DNA from: Phaseolus vulgaris
Lineage: Eukaryota > Streptophyta > Magnoliopsida > Fabales > Fabaceae
Assembly: GCF_000499845.2 (NCBI RefSeq)
Contig: NC_023758.2
Span: forward strand, 2,954,311-3,018,310
Reading direction: 5' to 3'
Length of the DNA: 64,000 nt
A program made the translations under genes and the position numbers. The notes below the pieces were generated by a model. The model did not search any database. It worked only from the letters and a program-made list of their open reading frames with translations, and was not told where the DNA came from. Below are positions 36,286-47,354 of this stretch, piece by piece. Numbering within the stretch: the stretch's first letter is position 1; the number at the start of each line of letters is the position of its first letter.

Positions 36286-39200
36286 ATGTCTTCCTCTACT
36301 CCTCATAACAATTCTCCCGATGATGAAACACCTGATAACGCCACCCCTGATGACGCTGACAACTCATCTTCACCACCGTCAAAATCACCACCTCCGTCGT
36401 CACCACCTCCGTCATCACCACCTCCGTCATCACCGCCACCATCATCATCACCACCTCCATCTCCCCCAACGCCATCCTCTTCATCCTCGCCACCCCCATC
36501 AGAAAAGTCCCCTCCTTCCCCTCCAACGTCAAGCAATTCAAGCCCGCCATCACCCAATAGTTCCTCCCAGTCACCTTCTCCACCCGGATCCTCACACTCT
36601 CCTCCCTCCTTTGAATCACCCTCTCCTCCACACAAATCGTTACAATCTCCACCCACTTCAAAAAATAGTGGCAATAGAAGTAACGGTGGCAGTACTCGTG
36701 GAAGTGACAATAGCAGTAACCGTGGCAGCAACGATAACAGTAGAGCCATAGTTGGAGCAGTGCTTGGGGTTGGGAGCGTGCTTCTTCTTTTGGTCATCGT
36801 CTGCGTTATCTGCTCCAGGAAGAAGAAGAAGAAGAGAATGTACTATTATGGAGAGCAATCACTTGGAAAAGGTAACCAACCAAAACCTTCTTGTTTCTTG
36901 CTTGCCTTTTATACATATCATGCACATACACCATTACATGAGAAGGACATCATTTCTCAGCACATAAAACAACATCAAAAACAAAACAAACACGAGGGCT
37001 ACCAAAAGAAAACCCAAATAGAACAATCCATATATGAAACCGTGAAAAGAAAGAAAGAAACATATATATAAACTAAGCCTCAACTGTCTTATGTAAGACA
37101 GCATGTTACTGCTTTAAGCCTTGAACATAAAAATATATATAAATAATTCATCTAAGGAGAATCATATACTTAATACATATTAATCGTTATAGTCTTTCAA
37201 AACATTGTGATTAAATCCAAATTTACCATGCATTATAAGAACTGTGATAAATTCAACACAAAATAGAAGTTTGTGAGATTCGAAACAAGGGAATGAGGAG
37301 AGTAACGAGAATGAGAGTAAGAAGATATGAGAATGGGAAGAGAGAGAGAGAGGTGGTGAGATAGGAGTCGGAGGATATAGGAATATGTTTCATTCTCTCC
37401 TCCTTATAGAGAATTCGTCCTTGAATCAAAATCTAAAACTAACCTTGTGCCTCAAATAAGTGAGGATCTTCCTAAAGCATAACTGTTTCTGGCACAACTT
37501 TCCTTCAAACGTAAACGCTTCATGCGTTTGTCTTGTATTGCCAATACTTGTTCTATATAGCTTAAATTTTCATCAAGTTACACAAATTGGTGTTTCATAA
37601 TGTAAGAGGGATCATGAACATACTTCCAAAGCATTGACACATGAAAAAAATGGATAAACTCTGAAAAGATCAAGTGGACTCTCTCTTAAAGATCAAGTGG
37701 GCTAAGTGATAAGCAGTTCAACTCTCTCTTAAATCTCAAAACATAAGAACATTTCCTTCATTGAATTAGGCTTAAAGTTTCTTTTAAAGGTCAACTTTTC
37801 TTGTCTGAATAAGACTTTTTACCAATCTATGTTCTCTAGTTTCAAATCAATTAATTGGCGATCTACAACTCCCCTAGAATGCTTCGCGACAATCTGAATA
37901 TTAAACTGATAACTATTATCATAAAAAAAAACTCTGCCAAAATGGAAGTGTTGGTTTCAACTACCTCCAACGTCGACCAGATAAGCATGAAGCATATCTT
38001 CTTGTATTTGTATTGTTTTCTTGAATAGACACCAATCTGAGAATCAAAAAGCCGTACTCAAATTTAATCTAGTTCCCAAAAATCAATGCTTGAAAGGATC
38101 TCCAAAATTGAGTTGTAAGCTGAGGTGCTCGATCTCATATGATGGACAAGGGAACCCCATGTAAAGATATTATCCTCTCTTCACAAAGATTTGCATACTA
38201 AGTTGCTAAATTGGTCGTCTGCACATGTAAGAAGTGTGTTGATCCGTCCATCATTCCACAGTTACCTAGGGCGAATCATAAAGTATTGAGGTTTGGTAAC
38301 CTTGTGACAAAGTCTATAGTAATCATCTCCCATTTCCATTCAATTTTATCAATCTTTTGAAAAGATTATGCCTTGCTGGAAATCAAACTCTTGTTGTGAC
38401 CTTGAATCAAACTTATACCAATAGGGTGAAAAGTGAAAATTGTTGGGTTGTGAGCAACTCTATCTACTTAAAAGCCTACCTAGCAGTTCAAGTATTGATA
38501 ATGACTTGATTTATCTAACTTTCCATGATATGCAAGGGACGCCTAGCAAAATGATGAACAAATTCCTGGTTAAATTGGCCAATCCTGGGGAGTTTGTCAC
38601 TAAATCTCATTTGTGAATGTAGAAGGAAAAAAAGAGAGGAAACAATGGAGTAACTCACAAGAACAAAGTAGACATGAAGAAGAAAACAAATATAACACAA
38701 GCTTTGTATTTAAATACAGTAATGATTATAAAAACAAAAATGCTACATAACTTTATATATGTATATTCCTGAAAACTCGTTACAGTAGTAGTTAACATCA
38801 TAATCAATAATAATAATAATAAATCTTTCCATGATCCTTTATTTCACATTGTACAAGGTCACTTTATCTCTTCATTGTGTGAAACAATATTTATAAGACT
38901 ACAGACACTAAGCTCGTAAGCTACCTTCTCTTTTCGTTGCATCAAATGAGACTTGTAAGAATATGATTATTCAATGCATAGATTGTATTATCTCTTTGTT
39001 GCAACAAACAGTGACAAGAGAAAGAGAAAAAGAAAGAAAAAGAGATGATGAGACAGGGGTCTCGGGGTATAAGAAATAAAAGGCGGGCCATTTTGTTTTA
39101 ATAAACTGAAACTGTGTTTCAAAATTATATGTTTGTTTGATCTTCAATCAGACTTCTTCATTTTCATAATGGTTGTTGATTCTAGTCAGTGAGATAAAAA

Positions 39201-42200
39201 ATTAGTTTACAACAAGAAATTTCAATTATAATTAAAAACAGAATTAAGAATGAATGATGCTATACAAGCATCTGATCAGACTACAAACACTTTATTCCTA
39301 TTTTTTTTCTCTCCTTGTATATCAGTTATCACATTTTTACTTCTCACTTTTTCATCTCTTTCTCTCTGAATGTAGATTAACGATGCCTAAGAGTTCAAGG
39401 ATCATTTCTTAGAAAACAATACTAATAATTAGTTTGGTCACAACTTTGGTCGTACAGAAAGTTCTTAATTGAACACAGTATTTATAAACACAACTAATAA
39501 AAAGTTCAAGGTAATATTAAAATAACTCCAGTTATGACTTTTTCTAATTTCGCTACATCTTTAACTTTTGATTATCATGTTGCAAGCACATCGCTTGATC
39601 AAGAATTGTGATTAGGCAATAGCTAGAAATGTACCATGTTATGATTTGTACTTAAAAATGAGTAATATGTGTACATTCAGATGACAAAGGTAGTGTCTGT
39701 ACTCATCACACTTGTACTATTGTTGATTTCTGATGTTGATTCCTTCTTGCGTAACGATGTTTGAGAGAATGAAATGAATAGCCTGTTGATAACTAATGAT
39801 CTCTGCAGGGAATAATAACTATTACAATAGCGGGCAACACCAAGGTTATTACGGAGGTCCACACGGGGACCATGTGGTGAGGGTACAAAATGGAATGGGT
39901 CCTGGTGGTGGTGGTGGAGGAGGAGGTGGGTGGGGGGCACCACCGCCTCCTCCTATGATGAATAGTGCTGATATGAGCTCGAACTACTCGACGGGACCCG
40001 CTTTGCCTCCTCCCTCACCAAGCCTTGCTCTAGGCCTGAAAGGTGGCACCTTCACTTATGAGGAACTATCTGCTGCCACCAACGGATTCGATGATTCAAA
40101 ACTGATTGGACAAGGGGGCTTCGGTTATGTCCACAAGGGTGTGTTGCCAAATGGAAAGGAAGTTGCAGTGAAGAGTCTAAAAGCAGGAAGTGGACAGGGA
40201 GAACGAGAGTTCCAAGCTGAGATTGACATCATTAGTCGTGTTCATCATCGCCATCTTGTGTCACTCGTTGGATACTCAATTTCTGGTGGCCAGAGAATGT
40301 TGGTCTATGAATTTATTCCCAATAATACATTGGAATATCATCTTCATGGTAACTACTACTACATATATGCATTCTTTCAACTCATGTCACTTTAGCTTTC
40401 GCTTCAACTCTTCTATTTCAGTTGCAGCACAACTGTGAAACCATAACCCTCAAGTTTATTTTTGGGTTAAACTATCCACTTCATTCTTTTAATTGCTTCC
40501 CTTTTATGTTGCAGTCTCTCAATGAAAAAATTATAGGTCTTAGAGTCATACACACACATGAATGAAAACCTTTTGGTGATCTAGAACAACTATAGAAACT
40601 TTCTTTAGTAATGACAAACTACAACAAAAAATTGTGCAAAGACAAAAACTTAAGGCTTTTTGAATTGGAACAACTGCAAAAAGCACTGAGAGAATAGTTT
40701 AACCTTATTCTCTACTAGTATGTTAAGATTTAGATCTGAGACTTATAATGCCGCTGGTGCAAGTTACTTGTGACATTTTTCTGAGTTTGTTTGCTGTGAG
40801 CACCTGTAACCAAAATTGCTAATGTATTCTATGGTGATATGCAGGAAAGGGCAGGCCTACAATGGATTGGCCTACTAGAATGCGAATTGCAATAGGATCA
40901 TCCAAAGGACTTGCTTATCTTCATGAAGATTGTAAGATAGTCACATCACATCCCTCTAGATTATGATAGTTCTTTCTTTATTCATCTTATTCTGTATTTA
41001 CATTTTTTAAAAAACTTTGCTGTATTTTCATATGCACTTTAGGTCATCCTCGTATAATCCATCGTGATATTAAAGCTGCGAATGTCCTGATTGATGATAG
41101 CTTCGAAGCAAAGGTTCAGCATAATTACATATTTTATCTATTTCATTAGTTTACATACACATATTTACCTACTTAATATCAACCCAAATTTTACGGATCA
41201 TATGTTGTTGAAGCTAATAGTATGGCAACAACGCATTTTATTCAGGTTGCTGATTTTGGATTGGCTAAGTTGACTTCCGATAATAATACTCATGTATCGA
41301 CTCGAGTCATGGGAACTTTCGGGTAATTTTTCATCGCCATATGCTTTTATTCACTGTGGAAAGTTCAATAAAGAAATGTTTTTTGGTCATGATATGCATG
41401 CTGAAACAGGTACCTAGCCCCAGAATATGCATCAAGTGGAAAATTGACTGAGAAGTCTGACGTTTTCTCATTTGGGGTCATGCTATTGGAACTCATAACT
41501 GGGAGACGACCTGTGGATCACACAAGTGCCATAGACGATAGCTTAGTAGATTGGGTTGGTATCATGTTCATTGAAGAGTCCATCATTGTCCTATAACACT
41601 TTTTGTTTTCTCATTGAACTAATTACGAACCTATGAACCGAGTAGGCTCGACCACTGCTGAATCGTGGATTGGAAGAGGATGGTAACTTTGGAGAGTTGG
41701 TTGATCCATTCTTGGAGGGAAACTACAATCCTCAAGAATTGGCAAGGATGGCAGCTTGTGCTGCTTCTAGCATTCGTCATTCTTCCAAGAAACGTCCAAA
41801 AATGAGCCAGGTATGTACATGATTCACACACAGATCACATCACTGTTGATTAATGCCGTAAGAAGAATATTTATGGTTTTGTATGAGTGAACAAAAAACA
41901 AAATAAAACGTTCCCTTTTTTCCATTCTCCTTAAGTTCATCGTTTTCATACAAAATGCTCTGCTTTTCAAGAGTTCAATGGCTATATGTTATTTAGCTAG
42001 TTTTGATATCATTTTTAAAATAGTTATTATAAAATTTAATTAACTTATCCAACACTATTATTTATAATTAAATGACAATATCAAAATATTGTATAGTTTA
42101 TTGTACATCATTGTGATATATAATCCCATCCTATTACCAATGACGGATTTTTATCATTTAGGTGTAATTTAACAAGTTAATTATTAAAATGGATAAAATT

Positions 42201-43551
42201 TTAAAAAATTATTAAAATAGGTAATTCATGTTAAAGTGACACGACTTTAGTTATAATCTGATTACAATGAAGTCTTTTCAAGTGATAGTGGAATTACCAA
42301 CAAAATACCAGACTCTCTGGACTTGCTTTCTCCAACCAAGATAGGGTTTTGTCCATTCCACTAGGACAGGTCTAAATGCGCTGGATTGATGCACCGGTAG
42401 GGGGAGGACAAAATGCCTAGCCGTCGGGGGTTCTTCCATCATATCAATCAAGCTCAGTCTCCCAACAGCAACAACCAATCCGGGCGGAATGGCGCCTATA
42501 CTCGGTCAATGGAGTCCACTGCTGGGATGACTTCAGTTCAAATACACTAAAGTCGTACCACGTTGACACGACTTATCCATTTTAGTACTTTTTTAAAATT
42601 TTACCCATTTTAATAATTAATAAGTGACATTACAAGAAATATTGATGTTAGCCTATAAGAAAATGAGATAAAAAAAATGGTAAGAAGAAGAGATGTTTCT
42701 TATTTTTTTATGTGTATGGTTACATCACTTCATGTTTTAGGAAATATATAGGGAGTTTCTCTTTCCAAATTACAATCTAATTAGAGGTAGGATACTAATA
42801 ATGAGATTCTATCATTATTAAATTAATTGCATATAATTGGGTAACATGTAATTTGATAATTATTATTTCTTAATATAGCCTCCAAAAAACCCACACAAAG
42901 ACACTAAACTCACTCTAATTATCATTTAGTGTCTTCCTTTTAGTATTTGTGTGGGTTTTTTTTAGGAGACTAACATCAATATTTCTTGTAGTGTGAAATT
43001 GTACCTCTTTAGTAAAAGTCTCAATAATGGCATGTCATGTGACTCTATATGTTTTATAGTGACTAACTGAGTTGATGTTGTTGGTTATTAATTCAGATTT
43101 TATTACCCTTAAACTATTTTACCGTTATATTGTATTAATGGTCAATTTACAGACATGTTAGTATTCCTACTTTATAGCTTCCAGTAATTGTAATTATTAC
43201 ATATATGATTGAGTAAATCAAAATGAATAAGATCAGATTTTGTGCAATTCAATCAGTTGCTACAATCTTTTGTCTTCTCTCAATTAGTTCCTACACATGT
43301 TTATTTACTCATGAGTTTATGTGCAGATTGTAAGAATATTGGAAGGAGACGTGTCGCTGGATGATTTGAAAGACGGGATGAAGACAGGGCAGAGTGCTGC
43401 TTTCACTTCTTCATCTGGGTCAGGACAGTATGATACAATGCAATACAATGCAGACATGGAAAAGTTTAGAAAGGCAGTGTTTTCTAGCCAAGAATTTGAC
43501 ACGAGCAGTGGTGGCTCTAGTAGTGAAGTGATCCAAAAACAAAAACACTAG
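36286..43551 (+). CDS. PERK-type proline-rich extensin-like receptor kinase
   Basis: Eight exons (36286-36871, 39809-40348, 40845-40931, 41043-41113, 41246-41322, 41410-41554, 41646-41810, 43327-43551) encode 631 residues with every phase matching. Residues 1-120 are a Pro/Ser extensin-like region of repeated SPPPSSPPP units, followed by a Gly/Ser/Asn linker. One membrane span lies at about 154-176 ([20 protein letters not shown]), followed by a basic stop-transfer run. A Gly/Pro-rich cytosolic linker leads to a kinase domain with GQGGFG (296-301), VAVK (K317), HRDIKAAN (catalytic D413), DFG (431-433) and APEY. It is an RD kinase with all core residues present. As usual for PERKs there is no cleavable signal peptide. 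It resembles the PERK4-7 group. PERKs are thought to sense the cell wall at the plasma membrane. Introns 1 and 7 carry transposon remnants. Confidence 0.93.
37280..38720 (-). mobile_element. Decayed Ty3/gypsy integrase remnant in PERK intron 1
   Basis: The minus-strand translation contains the gypsy integrase landmarks in the right order. [11 protein letters not shown] lies at about 38300-38330, a degraded '[10 protein letters not shown]' block follows, then SLHGVPLSI followed by DR (38110-38160). TQFW, a [19 protein letters not shown] block (about 37900-37945) and [10 protein letters not shown] (about 37830-37860) come after. Many stops and frameshifts interrupt it. No RT, gag or LTR was recognised. 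It is an old fragment in a 2.9-kb intron, opposite in strand to the host gene. Confidence 0.8.
42177..42617. mobile_element. Short TIR element with about 70-bp inverted ends in PERK intron 7
   Basis: The left end (about 42177-42246: TTAATTATTAAAATGG, AAAATTTTAAAAAA, then CACGACTTTA) is the inverted copy of the right end (about 42549-42617: TAAAGTCG, CACGACTTATCCATTTTAG, then TTAATAATTAA). The roughly 300-bp core is much richer in G and C than the surroundings and has only a 66-codon ORF with no family signature. Long TIRs and a GC-rich core fit a small Mutator-like element, but no clear 9-bp target duplication could be fixed. The right border lies only about 10 bp from the CACTA MITE. Confidence 0.7.
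42628..42993. mobile_element. CACTA MITE, 366 bp, with TGA target duplication
   Basis: The left terminus CATTACAAGAAATATTGATG at 42628 and the right terminus CATCAATATTTCTTGTAGTG ending at 42993 are inverted repeats of at least 25 bp. The only terminal change is CATTA instead of CACTA on the left. The 3-bp flanks are identical, TGA at 42625-42627 and TGA at 42994-42996, which matches the target duplication size of CACTA elements. The right half also folds into a hairpin: AAACCCACACAAAGACACTA (from about 42888) pairs with TTTAGTGTCTTCC and GTGTGGGTTT (about 42926-42960). No transposase is encoded. Confidence 0.88.
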
Positions 43552-44489
43552 ATTGCAGAAGTAATGAGATTACCAAATCTTGTATTGAATGCTGATAACA
43601 ACATTCCGAAAGGAAAGGGAGAAACCAAATGGCCTGTTACTGCTATTTATTGTTTCATTGGCATGCGTGCATGAGAAGTGAGGTCTTCCTTCAATCGTTT
43701 CGGGGTGTGCTTGATGAGGCCTAAAGTGAATGTAAAGTTATGTGGCTTGCATCTTTTGTTCAATGTTTTATATGTTCTTTGATTTGGAAATGGTGTTTTC
43801 AGGATGTAGAGCACATGTATGGAATGGAGTCTTGAACATAAATATTACTCGTATCATTGAAGTAATGTTTCTTGTATTTGTTTCACCATGGAGGAGGTGG
43901 TGGTGATAGTAGTCCCTTCAAGTACTTGATTCTTTTTTTTTTCTTCTATATGTTGTAGTAGGCCTTACAAACATATTATATTGTTGTTTGTGATAGAGTT
44001 TCATTAAGAAATATTTAATTTGATTTATGGGTTTACGAAATTTTGTTCCCCATGCACCTTATTCTTTTTTAGGTGGAACTTTCAATACAAGTTCACATGA
44101 GTAATTAAATGTTACGATTATATATTTTTCACTTGTGTGTGATTTTGTGTGACTCCTAAAATGAGACATTAACAAGAGGACCCCCTCAAATCAATTTAGA
44201 TTAATTATAACTCTTATGTCTCAATAAGAAATCTAAATCAAAAAAATATAGTAAAAAATAAATGGACAAAATTATCTTATATCACTTTTAAATATACTTA
44301 TAATGAATTGAAGATTTGTTAGTTTTGTATGGCGATATGTGAGTGACTAAGAGAGATGAGCACGAGTATGAAAACAAGATTCTATATTGTTAAAATGATA
44401 TTGTTTCACAAGAAAACAATTAAAAAAAATATAGTGAGAACATAAATAGGTCTCACTTGACATTATTTTTTTAAGCATATTCCTAGCCT
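43552..44489. other. PERK 3' UTR and intergenic
   Basis: Non-coding. The first 350 bases are a likely 3' UTR. The rest is AT-rich with nothing recognisable before the repeat at 44490. Confidence 0.55.
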
Positions 44490-44875
44490 ATCTAACACAA
44501 ACACTGATACAACACGGACACGGACACGAAGATATGCATAATCTCTAAAATGTAGAACACGGGGACACAGATCTATATATTATATAATTATGAATTATAT
44601 AAATTGATAATAAAGATTTATGTACATTAAAGATTTATGACTGATTCGAAAGGATTTGTTCCTTATTTTTATAATCATAATAAAAATTTATACACTAAGT
44701 TTGAGTTTTTAGAAAATTAATGTATTTTTTCTTTTTAAAATTGTGTTAGACTCGTGTTAGAATTATTAGAAATCCAACAAATATTGTTTGAATTGAACAC
44801 TTAACCAATAAGTATCCTACAAATGTCGTACGAGTGTCGTGTTCGATACGTGTATCCGACACGGAGACGTAAGAC
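44490..44875 (-). repeat. MITE-like interspersed repeat, copy B (inverted)
   Basis: This is the reverse complement of the family seen at 1637-2062 and 60163-60605. Landmarks include ATATATTATATAATTATGAA, TTTTATAATCATAATAAAAA, TTTTAAAATTGTGTTAGA and a GTGTCGTGTTCGATACGTGT end. The other end (AACACGGACACGGACACGAA) is again GTGTC-rich. Confidence 0.75.
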
Positions 44876-45624
44876 ATCTCTTCTTATATATTTTGGTTCA
44901 TTTGTTCTCCTCCTCTCACATGCAATGTCATCCCTTTTCTCTTACTTATTTTTTCACTTTTAATAATTTCTTGAACGTCTCCTCTCATCCCACATGTGGT
45001 GTTGATACTCTTGTCCTGCTCTTCCACTCTCAATGTTTCTTCTTGTTGCTACTGTCATCATTCCACATTCAATTCATATATCATAAGTTTAGATTTTTTC
45101 CACTTCTCAACTACTTATATTCTTAGGCTTCTTATTCCAATCATTGTTTACTCATTGTTTAAGATCTACCTGAATCTCATCTATGTACTCCAATTCATAG
45201 GTTTGTACTCTATTAAATCTTTCTTTCTTGTGTTTTAGGTTTTCATATTTGAATTATTTTTGTAGATTTAGAGAGTTTAATTGTGGTTAACATTCTTCTA
45301 GATTTAGTAGCAAGTTTCCAATACGGTTATGCGTATAGTGGGGAATTTAAAATATGGTATTTTTTATAAAAATAATACATTCTACATCAATGAAGGTTAT
45401 AACTAATGTTGAAAGTGACGGTCATTTACATCAATTAAGCTATACAACCAACGTTGAAACTCCTTCACTTTCTACATTGACAAAAATAAAAAAAAAAGTT
45501 AAATACAAATAATGACTCATCCATGTATACTTGAGTCTCATTATGATAAAAGCTTCACTAACAAAAGAACTTAGATGTGAAATACAAAAGTTTCAAAAAA
45601 ACTATTATAAAAATATAAATTGTA
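44876..45624. other. Intergenic, no supported gene
   Basis: Pyrimidine-rich at first (CTCCTCCTCTCACATGC at about 44910), then AT-rich. Two overlapping ORFs of 80-95 codons are low-complexity and lack family features. Confidence 0.5.
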
Positions 45625-46060
45625 CCTGAGTGGAGAGATGGGGCTCAGGCACGGTCGGTTGATGTAGTATAGTTGCTGACGTGTCGGTCTTCTTCTCTTT
45701 CGGTCGGTCGCTCCTTCTTAGTGTCTCTTTCGGTCGAGCGGGGGAGGGTACCTGCGAAGGCTCCGACGCTCAAGTAAGTATGAGATTCTAAGTGTGGTTT
45801 AGTAAGTGAATGAAAACGTACCTTTCTCTGGCTTGAACACAGTATTTATAGGATTGCCTAATGGGTTTTCTATCCCTTGGGCTCGGGGTGGTTATGGATA
45901 GGTCTTGTCAATCGTGCTCTGGAATACCCGGGAAACATATCTTCTTTCAATATCTTAACTGCTTTAGCTTGTCACGGGTGCACTTACATTTATTATGCGT
46001 TCGATTGGTCGATCGGCTACGTGTGTTCGTCCGGTGCCTACCGGTACATAAATGTTTTTA
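45625..46060. mobile_element. GC-rich island, probable LTR-retrotransposon fragment
   Basis: An abrupt island of balanced base composition sits between AT-rich flanks. It contains GAGGGTACCTGCGAAGG, CTCCGACGCTCAAGTAAGT and several CGGTCGGT/GGTCGAGCG/GGTCGATCGG words. Phrases like 'GGTACCTGC...GCTCCGACGCTCAAGT' are familiar to me from legume LTR elements. No protein domain is present, and ends and TSD were not found. The assignment is by resemblance only. Confidence 0.45.
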
Positions 46061-47146
46061 TAAATGTGTTTTATAGAAGTTAATTATAGTAGTTGTTGTT
46101 TAAATATGACCTTGTATTAACGATTTTATTTAACTAAGAGTTGTATATTCAACTATATAACAAAAAAATTATAGTTAAGGGAGAATACATTAACAAAGAA
46201 ACTTTGCATTGTAATGTTTTTTTCATAGTAAAATTTTATTGTGAATGCAATTCGAAACTTGTTAACATTTTAATTCAATCACCTTAATTTTGTGTATATA
46301 ATTCTTTCTTCCTTCCTTAGTTTACCTTCTAGATGATTCTTTTGTAAGTTTCTCTATTATTATTTATCATTTGTGTGGTAAACGATTTACAATAAACTTA
46401 TTTGAGTTATTCCACAATAAACAAGATATACAAAATTTTGTATTTTTACAATAAATATATATTTAAGCTATAAACAATAAAAATTGATAACAAAAACTGA
46501 AATAAATTATGTAATGAATTAAGTTAGAGAGTATTGAACATAAAGGAAAACTTGTATTTTTGTTTCAAAAATACATAGAAGAATATTGATGTCAAATCAT
46601 ATTTTATAAAAAATGTTTATGCTTAATAAAAATTTCAAACACCAGCACTTATAATCTGCTAAAAAAATCTACCATGAATCATATGTCATGTGCAATATAA
46701 TCTTCACCATAGATCATTTATTATAAAATCAAAAATATAATTTATACGTTTGAAAATATTTATCTACTGCACATTTTAATTGTATAAAAATAATTATCTT
46801 ACCCAAGTATATTCTAGCTTATCTACGAGACTAGAAATTAACATTGTGATATTATTATAAGTATAGTCTCTGTTTCAAAATAATTGTAATTTTAAAAAAT
46901 GTAAAAAAAAATTAAAATCAAAATGATTGATGTTTTTTCCTTCCATTTAAAGATTTTTTTTCTCTATATTATCTCCTAAAATTAATTACTTTATCTTTTT
47001 AGTTAAAATAACCTATTACAAAAAACTATTTTAAAAAGTGAAATAGTTATTGTTATTGGTGGAAGGGAAGGGAGCGTGTGTAGAAAAAATCCCAAAAAAA
47101 TATACATTTATTATGTATTGACTAATATATCTAAAATCCCAATTAA
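46061..47146. other. AT-rich intergenic region
   Basis: AT-rich DNA with no ORF or element that I can name. Confidence 0.55.
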
Positions 47147-47179
47147 AAACCCTACCATAGCTGGAAGTGGATATAAATA
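47147..47179 (+). promoter_or_regulatory. Telo-box and TATA-like core promoter of U1-70K
   Basis: AAACCCTA (telo-box) at 47147-47154 is followed by TATAAATA at 47172-47179, which is 176 bp before the U1-70K ATG. Telo-boxes are common in promoters of plant genes for translation and RNA-processing factors. This assignment is by motif and position only. Confidence 0.5.
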
Positions 47180-47354
47180 ACCGAGGGCGGAGGCAGTGAG
47201 AAAGTAGCAAGATCCCGGCACCGTTCGATCTTTCATCCAACGGGGCGGGGCAGAAGTTGGATCGGATCTTCTTCTTATATTACATGCATTCGTCTCCCTG
47301 ATTTGGTTTTTTATACCCTCGCATCACACCACACTCTCTCATCTGCGCAATACC

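Noticed and set aside
36296..36858. Long ORFs on the minus strand and in other frames within PERK exon 1
   Set aside because: These are shadows of the repetitive CCACCTCC-type codons of the proline-rich domain. The plus frame has the splice and domain continuity.
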